Assembly (NCBI GenBank): GCA_905480575.1
Contig: CAJQQZ010000110.1
Coordinates: forward strand, 1-64,000
Length of the DNA stretch: 64,000 bases
Direction of reading: 5' to 3'
Source of the DNA: an uncultured Alphaproteobacteria bacterium
GTDB lineage: Bacteria; Pseudomonadota; Alphaproteobacteria; UBA7985; CAJQQZ01
Position 1 is the stretch's first letter. Each line of letters opens with the position of its first letter. The position numbers and the translations under genes were made by a program. Positions 29,869 to 39,281 of the stretch are shown piece after piece. Below the pieces are notes generated by a model. That model made no database searches. It was not told the origin of the DNA and worked only from the letters and a program-made list of their open reading frames with translations.

Positions 29869-32588
29869 TGGAACAAATACCAGAAATGCAGTCAAAACTT
29901 GAAGCCATTGCCTCACAACTCAATGCTCGTCTAGAGTCGTCTTCCACAAATGACAGCCCTGCCCAAGCTGATCTGATCCGTTTGATCAAGACAAGCGACG
30001 GTGAGGCCAGGGACCTGATAAAGGAAGCGTTGAACGCGAGCGAGCTTCACGGACTAGACGCCGCCAATTTACTGTCCCTATTCACCGATTTGTTGTTGTC
30101 ATCTTTGTTTTCTTATGCGGTTCGTCGCTTCGCGGTGCCAGAGAAACAACAATTGTCCCTCGTTGCCGTTGGCGGCTATGGCCGTGGCCAACTTGCCCCC
30201 TTTTCAGACTTAGATCTGCTGTTTCTCGTCAAACGTAAAGCTCTCAAGGAAACCAACGATGCGATTGAGTATTTGCTTTATCTCTTGTGGGATTGTGGAT
30301 TCAAAGTTGGGCAGGCAACCCGCACAGTGTCCGAGTGTATGGAATATTCAGAGGCCGATCTGACGGTTAAGACCGCCTTACTTGAAGCACGGTTCATTGT
30401 CGGGTCGGAAAGCCACTGCAATCAGCTTAAGAAAAAATTCCGGTCTGCCAATCCACCTCGCAAAGCTTCTCTCTTCATCGAGGGGAAATTGGGCGAACGC
30501 GCTCTTCGCCACGAGAAAGCAGGGATCAGCCGGTATTCTCTTGAACCAAACATCAAAGAAGGCAAAGGCGGCCTGCGAGATCTGCAAACACTCTTTTGGA
30601 TCGCCCGCTATCTATATGGTGGGCCAGATAGAGAGTTGCTTTCAAAGCACGGCGTATTCACCCTGGCTCAGGGGGCACAGTTCCGAAAAGCCGAGATATT
30701 TCTTTGGACATTGCGCTTTCATCTTCATTACGTTGCGAAACGTGCCGAGGAACGGCTGACGTTCGACCTGCAAGAAGACGTTGCTCAACGCATGCAATAC
30801 AAGGATCATGCTGGAACTCTGGCGGTTGAGCGATTGATGAAACGCTACTTCCTTGTCGCAAAGGATGTTGGTGACTTTACCCGTATTTTGATCGCAGCTT
30901 TAGAAGCCGATCAAACAACGTCGACCTTGACTGAATTGCCCCGACGCTTGTGGGGTCGGAAATCAGTAGAAGGGTTTCTAATCGACAACGGTCGTCTCTC
31001 ATTACGTCATGTAAAAGACGTGAGCCAGAACCCTATCAACCTGCTGAAGATTTTTGCCGTCGCTCAAAAAAATTCGATGTCCATTCATCCAAGGGCACTT
31101 CGCGTCATCACTCAGAACGTTCGTCGCATAGATCGTGATTTTCAGAACGACCCCGAAGCCAATGCCTTGTTTCTCTCAATGCTTTGCTCAAAGAAAGACC
31201 CCTCGAAGACGCTCCGACGCATGAGCGAAGCCGGTGTTCTGGGGCGTTTTATTCCTGATTTCGCAAGAGTTATCGGCCAGATGCAATTTGACCGATATCA
31301 CCATTATACCGTTGACGAACATACCCTGTTTGCATTGGATAATCTGCATCGGATTGAACACGGCACTCTTGCCAATGAAAGTCCCCTGTCAGCCAAACTT
31401 TTCCCATTGGTTCTGTCCCGCAAAGCGCTTTATGTCGCCGTGTTCTTGCACGATATCGCCAAAGGCCGAGGTGGTGACCACTCAATTTTGGGAGCGGAAG
31501 TTGCCAAGCGACTTTGTCCCCGACTAGGTTTAACCGCTCAGGAAACAGATACCGTCTCCTGGCTCATTCTCAACCATTTGGAAATGAGTAAAACGGCCTT
31601 CAATCGCGATTTAGACGATCCACAAACAATCGAAAACTTTGCTGAACTTGTACAGTCTGTCGAGCGGTTACGATTACTCCATATTTTGACAGGCGCAGAT
31701 ATTCGCGCCGTCGGCCCCGGCGTTTGGAATGGGTGGAAGGTCTCGTTACTGAGAGGAATCTACAGCAAAACCGAGCTCTGGCTCAATGGTGGCCTGACGG
31801 GTGAAGCCAGGGCAGCTCTGGTTAAGGATCGTCTCCAACAATTGCGCGAAGAGTTAAGTCACTGGTCTTCAGAAGAATTCAAAGCCTATCGAAGCCTCGG
31901 CGATGATCGCTATTGGCTCGCCTATGATGCACAGACACTGGCGGCGCATGGCGAGCTCGTCAATTCTGCTGAAGCTCAAGACATTATGGTTGATTTCAGG
32001 GTGAACCACGATCGCGCCTTCACGGAAGTTATCGTTTACACGGCAGATCGACCTGGTCTTTTCAGCAAGTTGGCAGGATCCATTGCCCTTGCCAATGGTA
32101 CGATCGATGGCGCACGTATCCACACGTTGAACAATGCCATGGCATTGGACACCTTTTTCATACGCGACGCCTACGGCGGCTCCTATGACGAGCCGCATCA
32201 ATTGGCTTCATTGGAAACAACAATCAAAAAAGTTCTCGCGGACGATGACAAAGCTCTTGGGAAACTGAAAGGACGTCGCTCTCACTTGCCAAAACGCATG
32301 GACGTTTTCCGCATTACGACGAGTGTGCTTTTTGATAACAAATCCAGCCGCTCGTTCACGGTCGTTGAGGTGTCCGGCCGCGACAGGCCAGGCGTTCTTT
32401 ACGCTATTACCAATACACTCCACACCCTAAGCCTGACCATCTCATCCGCCAAGATCACCAACTTTGGCACAAGATTTGTTGATTCTTTCTATGTTAGTGA
32501 CACAGAAGGAGCCAAGATTAAGAATCAAGATCGCCTCGATGAAATACGCGAAGCAGTCTTATCTGCCTTAACACAAATGTCTGGATGA
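29868..32588 (+). CDS. glnD: [Protein-PII] uridylyltransferase / uridylyl-removing enzyme
   Basis: The 906-residue bifunctional nitrogen sensor adds UMP to PII proteins when glutamine is low and removes it when glutamine is high. Domains in order: nucleotidyltransferase with GGYGRGQLAPFSDLDLLFL near 101-119, a helical region, an HD phosphohydrolase domain with HDIAKGRGGDHSILGAE near 528, and two ACT domains (TADRPGLFSKLAGSIA near 724 and GRDRPGVLYAITNTL near 834) that bind glutamine. The start overlaps the mutS stop. It is full length with no lesions. Confidence 0.95.
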   Translation: MEQIPEMQSKLEAIASQLNARLESSSTNDSPAQADLIRLIKTSDGEARDLIKEALNASELHGLDAANLLSLFTDLLLSSLFSYAVRRFAVPEKQQLSLVAVGGYGRGQLAPFSDLDLLFLVKRKALKETNDAIEYLLYLLWDCGFKVGQATRTVSECMEYSEADLTVKTALLEARFIVGSESHCNQLKKKFRSANPPRKASLFIEGKLGERALRHEKAGISRYSLEPNIKEGKGGLRDLQTLFWIARYLYGGPDRELLSKHGVFTLAQGAQFRKAEIFLWTLRFHLHYVAKRAEERLTFDLQEDVAQRMQYKDHAGTLAVERLMKRYFLVAKDVGDFTRILIAALEADQTTSTLTELPRRLWGRKSVEGFLIDNGRLSLRHVKDVSQNPINLLKIFAVAQKNSMSIHPRALRVITQNVRRIDRDFQNDPEANALFLSMLCSKKDPSKTLRRMSEAGVLGRFIPDFARVIGQMQFDRYHHYTVDEHTLFALDNLHRIEHGTLANESPLSAKLFPLVLSRKALYVAVFLHDIAKGRGGDHSILGAEVAKRLCPRLGLTAQETDTVSWLILNHLEMSKTAFNRDLDDPQTIENFAELVQSVERLRLLHILTGADIRAVGPGVWNGWKVSLLRGIYSKTELWLNGGLTGEARAALVKDRLQQLREELSHWSSEEFKAYRSLGDDRYWLAYDAQTLAAHGELVNSAEAQDIMVDFRVNHDRAFTEVIVYTADRPGLFSKLAGSIALANGTIDGARIHTLNNAMALDTFFIRDAYGGSYDEPHQLASLETTIKKVLADDDKALGKLKGRRSHLPKRMDVFRITTSVLFDNKSSRSFTVVEVSGRDRPGVLYAITNTLHTLSLTISSAKITNFGTRFVDSFYVSDTEGAKIKNQDRLDEIREAVLSALTQMSG

Positions 32589-32595
32589 GATTAAC

Positions 32596-34137
32596 GTGAT
32601 ACTGAGAGCTTTTCTAACGGTAGGTGCCTTGACTGGGATGAGCCGCGTTTTGGGGTTCTTACGCGATATCTCCATCGCCTCATTCTTTGGAACTTCCGTA
32701 TTTGCAGACGCCTTTGTTATGGCGTTTAGACTGCCTAACCTATTCCGCCGCCTATTCGCGGAAGGGGCCTACACGGCTGCCTTTGTCCCGATCTATGCCT
32801 CCACTTTGGCCGAAAAAGGGCAGGAAGAAGCAACTCTTTTTGCCAATCGAAGCTCCGCCGTTCTGACAATCTTCCTTAGTTTTTTGAGCATTCTCGCAAT
32901 CCTTTTCATGCCGTGGATTATCAAAGTGATCGCGCCCGGCTTCGTGGAAGACCAAAGCAAATTCGACTTAACGGTCAGCCTATCTAGGATAATGTTTGTC
33001 TATCTGCTGTTCATGGCTTTGACTGCCCACCTTAGTGGTATCTTGAATAGTCATAAAAAGTTCGCAGTTGCTGCCGCCGCGCCAGTTATCCTGAATTTGG
33101 TTTTTCTAATCGCTCTGTTAGTTGTCATTCCCCTGTTTTACAGCTCGGTCTACGTACTAGCTTTTGCTGTATCCGTGGCAGGGTTAGCGCAGTTTTTGCT
33201 CGTATTTTTTGCCGTGTGTCGCATTCCTGTGAAACTGGCCGTAGTGAAGCCAACAATCGATGGTTCGGTTAAGAAGCTTTTCAAATTGATGGGACCAGGG
33301 CTGGTAACCGGTGGGGCACAACAGCTGAACTTGATCGTAGGCTCCGCTATTGCTTCTATGCAGGCAGGTGCTGCGTCTTATCTTTATTATGCAGACCGAG
33401 TATACCAACTTCCCCTCGGTCTTGTCGGTGTCGCCTTAGGCGTGGTTCTCTTGCCACAACTCTCATCACTGTTTCGCAGCAAGGATCAAGAAAAAGCCAA
33501 CAATCTGATGAATTCAGGACTTGAGCTGGCTTTGTTGTTCACGTTGCCTGCAACGGCTGCATTGCTTGTCATTGCGGAACCAGTTGTCATTGGACTTTTT
33601 GAGCGTGGCGCCTTCGATCGCGCTTCTTCTTCAGCAACAGCAGCAGCGCTCATGGCTTATGCCATCGGACTGCCCAGTTTTGTACTCGCCAAGGTAATGG
33701 CGCCGGGGTTCTTTGCTCAACAAAACACCAAGACCCCTATGTACTACGCTCTTTGGACCATCGGCTTAAACTTAATACTGGCTCTAGCGTTTGGGTTTTA
33801 CTGGGGATTTGTCGGGATTGCGTTAGCGACCTCGCTTGCAGGTTGGCTGAATGTATTTCTTCTTGCTGGCGGCCTCTACAAAAGGGGGCTTTGGCGATGG
33901 AGCCAACACCTTTTGTTACAGGCCTGCAAACTGGTGCTGTGCAGTTCTGTTATGGCCAGCCTGCTCCATTGGCTCGCCCCTATATTCGGTCGATGGCTGG
34001 GTGAGAGCCCGTTCGACAAAATCCTCCACCTAACAGTCCTAGTGGGCATCGGCATCGTGTCTTTCTTTTTCCTAACGATCGTCACAAAAACCACCTCACT
34101 TGCGAGATTAAGGACGCAATTGGCCAAAAAGGGTTGA
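32596..34137 (+). CDS. murJ: Lipid II flippase MurJ (MviN)
   Basis: The 513-residue integral membrane protein of the MOP superfamily moves lipid II across the inner membrane for peptidoglycan synthesis. The N-terminal signature is clear: GALTGMSRVLGFLRDISIAS, FADAFVMAFRLPNLFRRLFA, EGAYTAAFVPIY. About 14 hydrophobic segments follow. The start is GTG seven bases after the glnD stop, so co-transcription with mutS-glnD is likely. Confidence 0.95.
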   Translation: MILRAFLTVGALTGMSRVLGFLRDISIASFFGTSVFADAFVMAFRLPNLFRRLFAEGAYTAAFVPIYASTLAEKGQEEATLFANRSSAVLTIFLSFLSILAILFMPWIIKVIAPGFVEDQSKFDLTVSLSRIMFVYLLFMALTAHLSGILNSHKKFAVAAAAPVILNLVFLIALLVVIPLFYSSVYVLAFAVSVAGLAQFLLVFFAVCRIPVKLAVVKPTIDGSVKKLFKLMGPGLVTGGAQQLNLIVGSAIASMQAGAASYLYYADRVYQLPLGLVGVALGVVLLPQLSSLFRSKDQEKANNLMNSGLELALLFTLPATAALLVIAEPVVIGLFERGAFDRASSSATAAALMAYAIGLPSFVLAKVMAPGFFAQQNTKTPMYYALWTIGLNLILALAFGFYWGFVGIALATSLAGWLNVFLLAGGLYKRGLWRWSQHLLLQACKLVLCSSVMASLLHWLAPIFGRWLGESPFDKILHLTVLVGIGIVSFFFLTIVTKTTSLARLRTQLAKKG

Positions 34138-34287
34138 ATCTTCGCTTTCTTGAAACAATGAATCCACTATCAATGAAAAGCCTGAGAATAAGGTGAGTCG
34201 AGGCGCTTTCCGGCCCTTGACCGCAGAAAACTTAAGGCGCATAAGCCCAGAACTTTCTAGCAAATTTTAGTACTTTTTGGCAAAGCT

Positions 34288-35325
34288 ATGACGAACAAAG
34301 GTCGCATTTTTTCGGGTGTGCAACCAACCGGTAACCTGCATCTTGGGAATTACCTTGGTGCAATCCGTAATTTTGTTAATTTACAGCATGATTATGAAGC
34401 GATCTATTGCGTGGTTGACCTCCATGCGATCACAGTGTGGCAAGATCCAAAAGTGTTGCGTGCCAACACAAGAGAAATCGCCGCTGCTTTCCTGGCGGCC
34501 GGCATTGATCCGACGAAATCAATCATTTTCAACCAGAGCCAAGTCAGCGCACACGCTAACCTCGCTTGGATTTTTAATTGTGTCTCGCGCCTCGGTTGGC
34601 TCAACCGTATGACCCAATTCAAAGACAAAGCTGGTAAGAACCGTGAAAACGCTTCCACAGGCCTCTATGCCTACCCCAATTTGATGGCCGCGGACATTTT
34701 GGCTTACAAAGCAACCCACGTGCCAGTAGGCGAAGACCAAAAGCAGCACTTAGAACTGACGAGAGACATCGCCCAGAAGTTTAACAATGATTTTGGCGTC
34801 GATTACTTCCCTTTAACAGAACCCCTCATTCTTGGAACTTCAACGCGCGTCATGAGCTTGCGCGATGGCACCAAGAAAATGAGCAAGTCTGATCCGTCTG
34901 AATATAGCCGCATCTCTTTGATGGATGGACCCGACGAACTGCAGCAAAAAGTCCGCAAAGCGAAGACTGATCCACTGCCAGTACCCGATCTCGAAGCTCT
35001 TGATGATAAGCGTGAAATTACCGCAGACGTGAAAGCCGAACGCCCAGAAGCCGTTAATCTCATTGGGATTTTCTCGACACTGGCCAATCAAACCACAGAA
35101 GAAACAGTCAAGGAATATGGCGGCCAACCCTTCTCTGATTTCAAGAAAGCGCTGACTGATGTTGCTGTTGAACGTTTGGGTCCAATTGGCACAGAAATGA
35201 AACGCCTGATGGCGGATGAAGGGCACGTCGATGCAGTCCTGAAAGACGGAGCCGAGAGAGCCGCTGCAATCGCTGAACCTATTCTAAACGAAGTCCAAGA
35301 TATCGTTGGTTTCCTGAGACCATGA
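34288..35325 (+). CDS. trpS: Tryptophanyl-tRNA synthetase
   Basis: The 345-residue class I synthetase charges tRNA-Trp. The HIGH-type motif is [10 protein letters not shown] near residues 13-22 and the KMSKS motif is KKMSKSDPS near 197-205. [15 protein letters not shown], characteristic of TrpRS, is present. About 150 bases separate it from murJ, so it may have its own promoter, though none is obvious. The next gene (TauE-type exporter) begins 35 bases after its stop. Confidence 0.96.
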   Translation: MTNKGRIFSGVQPTGNLHLGNYLGAIRNFVNLQHDYEAIYCVVDLHAITVWQDPKVLRANTREIAAAFLAAGIDPTKSIIFNQSQVSAHANLAWIFNCVSRLGWLNRMTQFKDKAGKNRENASTGLYAYPNLMAADILAYKATHVPVGEDQKQHLELTRDIAQKFNNDFGVDYFPLTEPLILGTSTRVMSLRDGTKKMSKSDPSEYSRISLMDGPDELQQKVRKAKTDPLPVPDLEALDDKREITADVKAERPEAVNLIGIFSTLANQTTEETVKEYGGQPFSDFKKALTDVAVERLGPIGTEMKRLMADEGHVDAVLKDGAERAAAIAEPILNEVQDIVGFLRP

Positions 35326-35360
35326 CCGCTAAACCTCTATCCGCCAGAAACTAAATTCTT

Positions 35361-36278
35361 ATGCAAATCTACCTGCCCATCGCCGAAATGTCGGTTAACT
35401 TCGTACTTATTATTGGGCTGGGTGCGGCAGTAGGCATTCTATCGGGGATGTTCGGCGTCGGTGGTGGGTTCTTAATGACCCCAATCTTGTTCTTTATCGG
35501 CATTCCACCGGCTGTTGCCGTCAGTACAGAGGCTAACCAGATTGTTGCCTCATCCGTCTCAGGCGTCCTCGCCCATTGGCGGCGGGGTAATGTTGATATT
35601 CCAATGGGAATTGTTCTGACGATTGGCGGATTTCTCGGATCGACGACGGGTGTCCAACTTTTCTCTATCCTGAAAGAACTTGGTCAAGTCGATCTCGTCA
35701 TCAAGTTGTGTTATGTAGTCTTCCTAGGGATCATTGGCGGCCTCATGTTGATTGAATCAATCAACGCTTGGCGCCAACAACAAAAAGCCGGTGCAAAGAG
35801 AAAGAAGCTTCATACCCACACTTGGATTCACGGCCTGCCGTTCAAAATGCGCTTCAGAAAGTCCAAGCTCTACATCTCGGCTTTGTTGCCTTTGTTTATC
35901 GGTTTTTTTGTTGGAGTTATCGCAGCGATCATGGGTGTCGGTGGCGGCTTTGTTCTTGTGCCCGCCATGATCTATCTGCTGGGGATGCCAACGGTTGTTG
36001 TTGTCGGAACATCTCTCTTCCAAATCATTTTTGTGATGATCAACGTCACAATCCAACAAGCCTATACAAACCAAACTGTCGATATCGTTCTCGGGATACT
36101 GCTCCTCATTGGTGGCGTTATTGGTGCTCAACTAGGCGCTAAAGTTGGTTCGCGGTTAAAAGCGGAGCAACTGCGGATTTTGCTAGCCTTGATGGTCCTC
36201 GGCGTCTGTGTCAAACTTGGATTGGATCTGGTCATTCAACCCGCTGATCTCTTCTCACTCAGCCAAGGAGGACATTGA
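35361..36278 (+). CDS. TauE/SafE-family permease (putative sulfite/organosulfur exporter)
   Basis: The 305-residue membrane protein has about eight hydrophobic segments in two similar halves, each with a glycine-rich motif: GILSGMFGVGGGFLMTPIL in the first and AAIMGVGGGFVLVPAMIYLL in the second. This is the TauE/SafE pattern; members export sulfite, sulfoacetate or similar anions. The following gene encodes a TIGR02186 protein, a frequent partner of this subtype in alphaproteobacteria, so the two probably act together at the membrane. The stop lies three bases before the partner's ATG. Confidence 0.9.
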   Translation: MQIYLPIAEMSVNFVLIIGLGAAVGILSGMFGVGGGFLMTPILFFIGIPPAVAVSTEANQIVASSVSGVLAHWRRGNVDIPMGIVLTIGGFLGSTTGVQLFSILKELGQVDLVIKLCYVVFLGIIGGLMLIESINAWRQQQKAGAKRKKLHTHTWIHGLPFKMRFRKSKLYISALLPLFIGFFVGVIAAIMGVGGGFVLVPAMIYLLGMPTVVVVGTSLFQIIFVMINVTIQQAYTNQTVDIVLGILLLIGGVIGAQLGAKVGSRLKAEQLRILLALMVLGVCVKLGLDLVIQPADLFSLSQGGH

Positions 36279-36280
36279 TC

Positions 36281-37051
36281 ATGAATCGCCAGCTGTTCTC
36301 CCTTAGTGCTTCGGTAGCCTTTGCCTTTCTTTTGATGTTCTCCCCGGCGAAAACTTTCTCTGCAGACGTTGTTGCGGATCTGAGTAAGCGTTTAGTACCC
36401 ATCACGACCGGTTTTAGCGGTACGGACGTTTTGTTATTCGGCGCTATCGACCCAAGCGACAACCAAGACAAAGACGTCATTGTTACCGTTAAGGGTCCGA
36501 CCGAGGGCGTCCGTATACGCAAAAAGGATCGTGTTGCCGGCGTGTGGATCAATTCTAACTCAGCCCTGTTTAAATCCGCTCCTGGGTTTTATGCGGCTTT
36601 TGCCACCAAGCCGCTAGAAGAAATTATTTCGCCGTTGGAGCTGGAAAGTGCAGAGATTGGCATTGAACAACTGCCATTGAAGACTGCTCATGGTCGGTTT
36701 TCTCCAAACCTTGAACTAGAATGGCGTCAAGCACTTGCCCGAAACATGGAAACAGCCAGTCTTTACCGTACCGATGTAGGTCAGGTGACGATGCTGAGTG
36801 ATCAACTGTTTCGAACAGATCTTCACCTACCAGCGAACGTGCCGACGGGCACTTACACTATCGGTTTCTATACAGTGAAAGATAACCGAGTGGTAGGTGC
36901 GCAGAGCATGCCTCTTATCGTTCGTAAAGCAGGACTTGGTGCTTGGATTTACGATTTTGCACACCATTCCCCAGCCCTTTATGGTATAATCTGTGTTCTC
37001 ATTGCCATCGTTGCGGGCTATGCATCTTACATTGCATTCCGCCGGTCGTAG
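36281..37051 (+). CDS. TIGR02186-family (Alph_Pro_TM) membrane-anchored periplasmic protein
   Basis: The 256-residue protein has a signal peptide (about 1-26), a periplasmic beta-rich domain (VADLSKRLVPITTGFSGTDVLLFGAID, VTVKGPTEGVRIRKKDRVAGVWIN, FYAAFATKPLEEI) and one C-terminal membrane helix (LYGIICVLIAIVAGYASYIA). This matches the TIGR02186 proteins found next to TauE-like permeases. The ATG at 36281 has AAGGAGG nine bases upstream, inside the end of the permease gene, so the pair is tightly linked. The molecular role is unknown; a partner or accessory subunit of the exporter is inferred. Confidence 0.88.
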   Translation: MNRQLFSLSASVAFAFLLMFSPAKTFSADVVADLSKRLVPITTGFSGTDVLLFGAIDPSDNQDKDVIVTVKGPTEGVRIRKKDRVAGVWINSNSALFKSAPGFYAAFATKPLEEIISPLELESAEIGIEQLPLKTAHGRFSPNLELEWRQALARNMETASLYRTDVGQVTMLSDQLFRTDLHLPANVPTGTYTIGFYTVKDNRVVGAQSMPLIVRKAGLGAWIYDFAHHSPALYGIICVLIAIVAGYASYIAFRRS

Positions 37052-37066
37052 AAAAGGGGACTTATC

Positions 37067-37582
37067 GTGACGACGGACCAATCAAAACAAGACAGAGACG
37101 AGCAAGCCGCAGAGACAATAGGCGAACGTATCTTCCTTGTCGTTGTCGACAATTCCGAAGAGATGAACGTCGCTTTGCGGTTTGCCGCTAACAGAGCCAA
37201 AAAAACCAACGGTCGCGTGGCCTTGCTTTATGTCGTCGAGCCATCAGATTTCCAACACTGGCTTTCTGTGGGCAACCTTATGCAAGAGGAAGCTCGTGAG
37301 GAAGCGGAAGAACTGTTGCAGAAGTTTGGGGCTCTTGCCCACGATCTCTCAGGCATCATGCCTGTCCTCTTTCTCAGAGAAGGGGATAGAAAAGACGAGC
37401 TGCTGAGCTTACTTGACGAAGAACCCACTATCTCTGTATTGGTCCTCGGCACCAATACAGAAGGTAAAGGCCCAGGTCCTCTGGTCACTGCCCTATCAAG
37501 CAAGTTCGTTGACCGCCTCCACATCCCATTAACGCTCGTGCCTGGCAATTTGAGTGAAGCTGATATTGACGCAATCACCTAA
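37067..37582 (+). CDS. Universal stress protein (UspA) family
   Basis: The 171-residue protein has a single Usp alpha/beta domain after a charged N-terminus: IFLVVVDNSEEMNVALRFAANRA, RVALLYVVEPSDF, ISVLVLGTNTEGKGPGPLVTAL and LHIPLTLVPGNLS. The ATP-binding G-x2-G-x9-G-S/T motif is only partly matched (GTNTEGKGPGPLV), so nucleotide binding is uncertain. The start is GTG with AGGGG nine bases upstream. It is 15 bases after the TIGR02186 gene and 45 before the Nfu gene. A Usp-Nfu pair at this place is common in alphaproteobacteria. Confidence 0.87.
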   Translation: MTTDQSKQDRDEQAAETIGERIFLVVVDNSEEMNVALRFAANRAKKTNGRVALLYVVEPSDFQHWLSVGNLMQEEAREEAEELLQKFGALAHDLSGIMPVLFLREGDRKDELLSLLDEEPTISVLVLGTNTEGKGPGPLVTALSSKFVDRLHIPLTLVPGNLSEADIDAIT

Positions 37583-37627
37583 AGCCACCATCTAGTGGCA
37601 AAGACACGTTAACCCTTAGGACAAACC

Positions 37628-38185
37628 ATGTTCATTCAAACGGAACAAACCCCTAATCCAGCGACGCTGAAGTTCTTACCAGGTGTCACTGTTCTCAATG
37701 AGGGTACTGCTGATTTTCGCAGTCAGGAAGACGCCGCTCTGTCACCTTTGGCACAACGCATTTTCGCAGTTGAAGGCGTGCAAGGCGTGTTTCTGACAAC
37801 TGATTTCATTACGATTACAAAAAGCGAAGAAAAGGAGTGGTACCTGCTTAAACCTTCCTTGCTGGGTATCATCATGGAACACTTCACTGCTGGACGGCCT
37901 GTATTGGTCGGCACAGGCAGTGAGTCTGAAGTCACTTATGATGACGAAGGTGCTGACGAGGAAGTTGTTAGTCAAATCCGGGAGCTAATCGACACCCGCG
38001 TGCGACCAGCTGTTGCCATGGACGGTGGTGATATCGTTTACCGTGGCTTCCGTGATGGTGTTGTTTTCCTTCACATGCAAGGGGCTTGTGCTGGTTGCCC
38101 AAGTGCCGGTGCAACACTGAAAATGGGCATTGAAAACATGCTGCGCCATTACATTCCTGAAGTACAAGCCGTAGAGCCAGTCTAA
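37628..38185 (+). CDS. Nfu-type iron-sulfur cluster scaffold/carrier protein
   Basis: The 185-residue protein has an N-terminal Nfu domain (MFIQTEQTPNPATLKFLPG, about 1-85) and a C-terminal NifU-like domain (about 110-182) with the cluster-binding C154-x2-C157 in QGACAGCPSAGATLKMGIEN. Such proteins resemble mitochondrial NFU1 and hand [4Fe-4S] clusters to targets such as lipoyl synthase and aconitase. Relevant clients in this window include MiaB and RlmN. It is complete, with normal length. Confidence 0.94.
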   Translation: MFIQTEQTPNPATLKFLPGVTVLNEGTADFRSQEDAALSPLAQRIFAVEGVQGVFLTTDFITITKSEEKEWYLLKPSLLGIIMEHFTAGRPVLVGTGSESEVTYDDEGADEEVVSQIRELIDTRVRPAVAMDGGDIVYRGFRDGVVFLHMQGACAGCPSAGATLKMGIENMLRHYIPEVQAVEPV

Positions 38186-38210
38186 ATTCTCAAGAGTTCA
38201 AGGTCGTTTT

Positions 38211-39266
38211 ATGTCGGGAGTTCTCAGCTTAGGCCTGTCTTTGACCGGGCAGTACTTACGGTTTCTTGCTGTTTGTCTTCTGTTTGCCGTTTTTTCGGGC
38301 TGTAGCCAAACTGGACAAGTTTCAACACCTTCGTCCAGTCCGAAGCAAAAACTAGCAGCGGCGCCCAGCCTCAACGCCCCAACGCCACGTAGCACTCAAT
38401 TTAACCCTTTACCTTTGCCTTTGAGAATCGTTTACCCGATCCGATACGATCAAGGCATCGAACGCAAAGGCGAAATTCTAGCCGTTAGTAATTCAGCGGA
38501 AGAAATCGCCCGTATCTTCAAAAAAGAGAAATATGAAGTCCAGGCTGTCAGAAATGGCACGCCTGTTCCGCCAATTTTTGTCGATCGCATTCCTTTTGAT
38601 CTCAGGCAACGCTCCATTAAGGAAAAGAAAGAACTCTTTTTCAAAATGGTGTTACCTATGGCGTTAGTAGTCAACCTAGAGATCCGCGAAATTCGTGCAC
38701 GGATTGAGGCCAGCGGCTGTAGAGGGGCAACCTATCAATGTACCCAACCCTGGCTCAGGGAACTGGGGGAGAACTATCGAGTTGATACTGTTGATCAACT
38801 TTTAACCAAGATCGATGAAATTCCACCCAGCCTCATGCTCGCGCAAGCCGTCGAGGAAAGTGGATGGGGTAGCTCTCGTTTCAGTCAGGACGGCAACGCG
38901 TTGTTCGGTCAAAGAACCTGGGACTCACAGGACAGTGGTATGATCCCATATGAACGGGAAAACGGCGCAAACTACCGGGTTAGAGCCTTCAACGATATCA
39001 TTGAGAGCCTGCGCGTTTATTCGCGCAACCTGAACCGCCACAAGGCCTATACAGAGTTGCGCCGTCGTCGCGCTGGTTTCAAGCACTCGGGGCAAAGAGC
39101 TGATTCCTACTCTCTCATCAAAGGGCTAACCAAGTATTCCACGACTGGAGATGCCTACGTCAAAAACCTCCGCTCCATCATAGAGAAGAACCGCCTACAA
39201 GACTTTGATCGAGCACGGTTGGACCTCAATCGGCAGCCAAAGCGTGTCCTTGTTTCTACTTACTAG
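38211..39266 (+). CDS. Bax-like glucosaminidase-domain lipoprotein
   Basis: The 351-residue protein has an N-terminal hydrophobic segment ending in a lipobox (VFSGC, C31), so it is probably lipid-anchored. A Pro/Ser-rich linker follows, then a C-terminal glucosaminidase-type domain (about 190-330) with SLMLAQAVEESGWGSSRF (catalytic glutamate in this segment), GNALFGQRTW and ESLRVYSRNLNRHKAYTELR. This is the pattern of E. coli Bax and FlgJ-like GH73 enzymes that cut glycan strands of peptidoglycan. It lies between the Nfu and tsaB genes. Confidence 0.86.
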   Translation: MSGVLSLGLSLTGQYLRFLAVCLLFAVFSGCSQTGQVSTPSSSPKQKLAAAPSLNAPTPRSTQFNPLPLPLRIVYPIRYDQGIERKGEILAVSNSAEEIARIFKKEKYEVQAVRNGTPVPPIFVDRIPFDLRQRSIKEKKELFFKMVLPMALVVNLEIREIRARIEASGCRGATYQCTQPWLRELGENYRVDTVDQLLTKIDEIPPSLMLAQAVEESGWGSSRFSQDGNALFGQRTWDSQDSGMIPYERENGANYRVRAFNDIIESLRVYSRNLNRHKAYTELRRRRAGFKHSGQRADSYSLIKGLTKYSTTGDAYVKNLRSIIEKNRLQDFDRARLDLNRQPKRVLVSTY

Positions 39267-39281
39267 GAAGGCGGACTTCTA

